Below are positions 21,500-22,911 of a stretch of 22,911 bases of DNA, piece after piece. The notes below the pieces were generated by a model, which was not told the DNA's origin, searched no databases, and saw only the letters and a program-made list of their open reading frames with translations. The position numbers were made by a program, and so were the translations under genes. The DNA comes from JAPHTQ01 sp050302275 (GTDB lineage Bacteria > Pseudomonadota > Gammaproteobacteria > Thiohalomonadales > Thiohalomonadaceae): NCBI GenBank assembly GCA_050302275.1, contig JBNLAT010000045.1, positions 1-22,911 on the forward strand, in the 5' to 3' direction. How positions within the stretch are numbered: the first letter of the stretch is position 1; every line of letters begins with the position of its first letter.

Positions 21500-22447
21500 A
21501 TGAAAAGGCTAACAGGTCTGTTGTTGCTGTTCTGTTTTACCGGCGTTGTCTCTGCGGCAGCGCAGGTGGGTGATTACCCGATGAAGGCGGAAAAGATCGC
21601 CGATGGCGTTTATGCCATCGTCTCGCCAGCCAAGGATTTCCCCAGCGAAGAAAATCTGGGCTGGAACTCCAACAGCGCCTTTGTCATCACCGACGAAGGT
21701 CTGCTGGTGTTCGATACCGGCTCTTCCGAGACCATCGGTAAAGCGCTGCTGAAAACCATTCGTAGCGTGAGTAAGGCGCCGATCAAGTGGGTGATTAATT
21801 CCCACTCCCACGGCGACCACTGGCTCGGCAACGGCGCGTTTAAAGCGGAAAAACCGCAGGAGATGATCGCCTCCGATGTGGCCATCGACCTGATGAATAA
21901 AAATGGTTTTGAGTGGGTCGACCGTTTTAACAATATGAGCGGCGGCGCCACCGGCAACTTCACTCCGGTTCCGGCGAAAGATGCAGTGGTTAAAGCGATG
22001 ACCCGCGAGTTTGGCGGCGTCGAGGTGCAAATCCTCTTTTCCGGCAACAGCCACTCACCGGGCGATATTGTTTTCTGGCTGCCTGAACAAAACGTTTTGT
22101 TGACCGGTGACACCATGTACACCAAGCGCCCGCCAGCAACCTTCGATGCCAACGTCAAACAGTGGATCGCGTTTCTCGGTGAACTGGAACAGCTGGAGCC
22201 AGAAGTCGTTGTGCCAGGCCATGGTCCAGTCGCCGATGTGGCGGCGGTCACCAGTCTGCGCGATTACTTCGATACTCTCTGGAGTCTCGTTGCCGAGGGT
22301 TACGACGAAGGCAAAATGGATTACGAAATTGCGCCCACTGTGAAAGAGCAGATGAAGCGCTTTGAGGATGAGTACCCGGGTCTCTATGACCGTCTGGGTG
22401 AATCGGTGTCGCATGTTTACTTACAGGTAGAAGCGTCACTGTTTTGA
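21500..22447 (+). CDS. Exported MBL-fold metallo-hydrolase of unknown substrate
   Basis: A 315-residue metallo-beta-lactamase-fold protein. Residues 1-19 look like a Sec signal peptide (KR, then LTGLLLLFCFTGVVSA, cut near SA-AAQ), so the mature protein should be periplasmic. The zinc-site motifs are complete: H102-x-H104-x-D106-H107 (HSHGDH), H185 in GNSHSPGD, D204 in LLTGDTMY, and H241 in PGHGPV. It resembles SoxH or quinoprotein-relay-type hydrolases more than glyoxalase II, but its substrate cannot be assigned. The ATG at 21500 has a consensus AAGGAGG (21487-21493) 6 bases upstream, the strongest Shine-Dalgarno in the operon. It lies between gcvPA (59-base gap) and gcvPB (83-base gap), splitting genes for two subunits of one enzyme. 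Confidence 0.9.
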   Translation: MKRLTGLLLLFCFTGVVSAAAQVGDYPMKAEKIADGVYAIVSPAKDFPSEENLGWNSNSAFVITDEGLLVFDTGSSETIGKALLKTIRSVSKAPIKWVINSHSHGDHWLGNGAFKAEKPQEMIASDVAIDLMNKNGFEWVDRFNNMSGGATGNFTPVPAKDAVVKAMTREFGGVEVQILFSGNSHSPGDIVFWLPEQNVLLTGDTMYTKRPPATFDANVKQWIAFLGELEQLEPEVVVPGHGPVADVAAVTSLRDYFDTLWSLVAEGYDEGKMDYEIAPTVKEQMKRFEDEYPGLYDRLGESVSHVYLQVEASLF

Positions 22448-22530
22448 TTAGAAGCCATCTCTTTGCGCTGTGCTCGCTGGTTTTGAGAATGCTTTTACTA
22501 ACTTATTAAACTAACCAGGATCATGAATCG

Positions 22531-22911
22531 ATGCTGATTTTTGAACAATCCAAACCGGGCCGTCTCAACATGGCCCAATCTCCTGCGGCGGCGGATGCCT
22601 CCGATATCCCGGCACAGTTCCGTCGCAAATCGGCGACTGGCCTGCCCGAGGTATCGGAGATGCAGGTGGTACGTCATTACACCCGCCTGTCGCAGAAGAA
22701 CTTCTCCATCGATACCCACTTCTATCCGCTCGGTTCGTGCACCATGAAATACAACCCGCGTGGTTCGAATGCGTTGGCGATGTTGCCCGGTTTCCTCGGT
22801 CGTCATCCCAAGGCGCCGGCGGCGACCCATGGTCAGGGTTTTCTCGCCTGCCTTTATGACCTGCAGGAAATCCTGAAAGAAGTCACCGGGATGAAGGGTT
22901 GCTCGCTGACA
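22531..22911 (+). CDS. gcvPB: Glycine dehydrogenase (decarboxylating), subunit 2, N-terminal part (cut by window end)
   Basis: The first 127 residues of GcvPB, the PLP-carrying half of the split P protein. The frame stays open to the last base, so the gene continues beyond the window. The N-terminus MLIFEQSKPGR, then EMQVVRHYTRLSQKNFSIDT and YPLGSCTMKYNPR (about residues 64-76), identify it securely; the last motif is conserved in all GcvP proteins. The PLP lysine lies further downstream and is not visible. ATG 22531 is chosen for the conserved start. AGGA at 22516-22519 is 11 bases upstream, rather far. An ATG at 22523 is out of frame and stops after four codons. Confidence 0.95.
   Translation, partial: MLIFEQSKPGRLNMAQSPAAADASDIPAQFRRKSATGLPEVSEMQVVRHYTRLSQKNFSIDTHFYPLGSCTMKYNPRGSNALAMLPGFLGRHPKAPAATHGQGFLACLYDLQEILKEVTGMKGCSLT

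Noticed and set aside
21500..22447. Calling the MBL protein a beta-lactamase or a glyoxalase II
   Set aside because: The HxHxDH, D and H motifs are shared by the entire superfamily, and nothing visible fixes the substrate.
1..22911. tRNA genes, insertion sequences, integrase sites and CRISPR arrays
   Set aside because: No cloverleaf-like segment, transposase or integrase ORF, or regularly spaced repeat was seen on either strand.

Overview
The window comes from a gammaproteobacterial chromosome with moderately high GC. Support comes from a CRP orthologue divergent from a YhfA/OsmC gene, the block zapB-like/zapA/6S RNA/fau facing ygfB-pepP-ubiH-ubiI, and an E. coli-type SpeD. A Coq7-type di-iron ubiquinone hydroxylase, a split glycine decarboxylase (GcvPA/GcvPB) and a DUF1631 PilZ-GGDEF-EAL protein point away from enterics. 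They suggest Chromatiales or sulfur-oxidiser-like lineages; that placement is inference. No tRNA, rRNA, insertion sequence, phage gene or CRISPR array was seen.

Layout. 1-2.5 kb: 3' end of trpC, then crp (minus) divergent from an OsmC-family gene, then speD, closed by a bidirectional terminator. 2.5-5.3 kb: coq7 and an orphan glcF-like Fe-S gene (both minus), a divergent thioredoxin-fold [2Fe-2S] ferredoxin (plus), and an EVE-domain gene (minus). 5.3-5.6 kb: an FNR-like box and a -10 element ahead of a 42-residue single-span membrane protein, followed by a terminator. 5.6-7.1 kb: fau, 6S RNA, zapA and a coiled-coil zapB-like gene, all on minus behind a near-consensus sigma70 promoter. 7.1-11.5 kb: ygfB-pepP-ubiH-ubiI on plus with overlapping or close genes. 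11.6-12.9 kb: a CPA1 cation/proton antiporter. 12.9-13.2 kb: a gene-free 370-base stretch holding a perfect inverted repeat. 13.2-17.3 kb: a 1358-residue PilZ-DUF1631-GGDEF-EAL protein. 17.3-22.9 kb: promoter, tandem glycine riboswitch and intrinsic terminator, then lipA-gcvT-gcvH-gcvPA, an exported metallo-beta-lactamase-fold protein, and the start of gcvPB, which runs off the window.

How the genes work together. The last block is a glycine-controlled glycine-cleavage operon that begins with lipoyl synthase, the enzyme that makes the cofactor carried by GcvH. The window also encodes three ubiquinone-ring hydroxylases (Coq7, UbiH, UbiI), a plausible complete set. From memory, E. coli runs zapA-ygfB-pepP-ubiH-ubiI straight into gcvTHP. 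Here the antiporter, the cyclic-di-GMP protein and lipA lie between the ubi and gcv blocks, and an MBL gene splits gcvPA from gcvPB.

The observations most worth following are lipA under the glycine riboswitch, the exported metallohydrolase inside the gcv operon, the variant motifs in the PilZ-DUF1631-GGDEF-EAL protein, and the FNR-type promoter in front of the 42-residue membrane protein. Nothing here is clearly a wholly new system.
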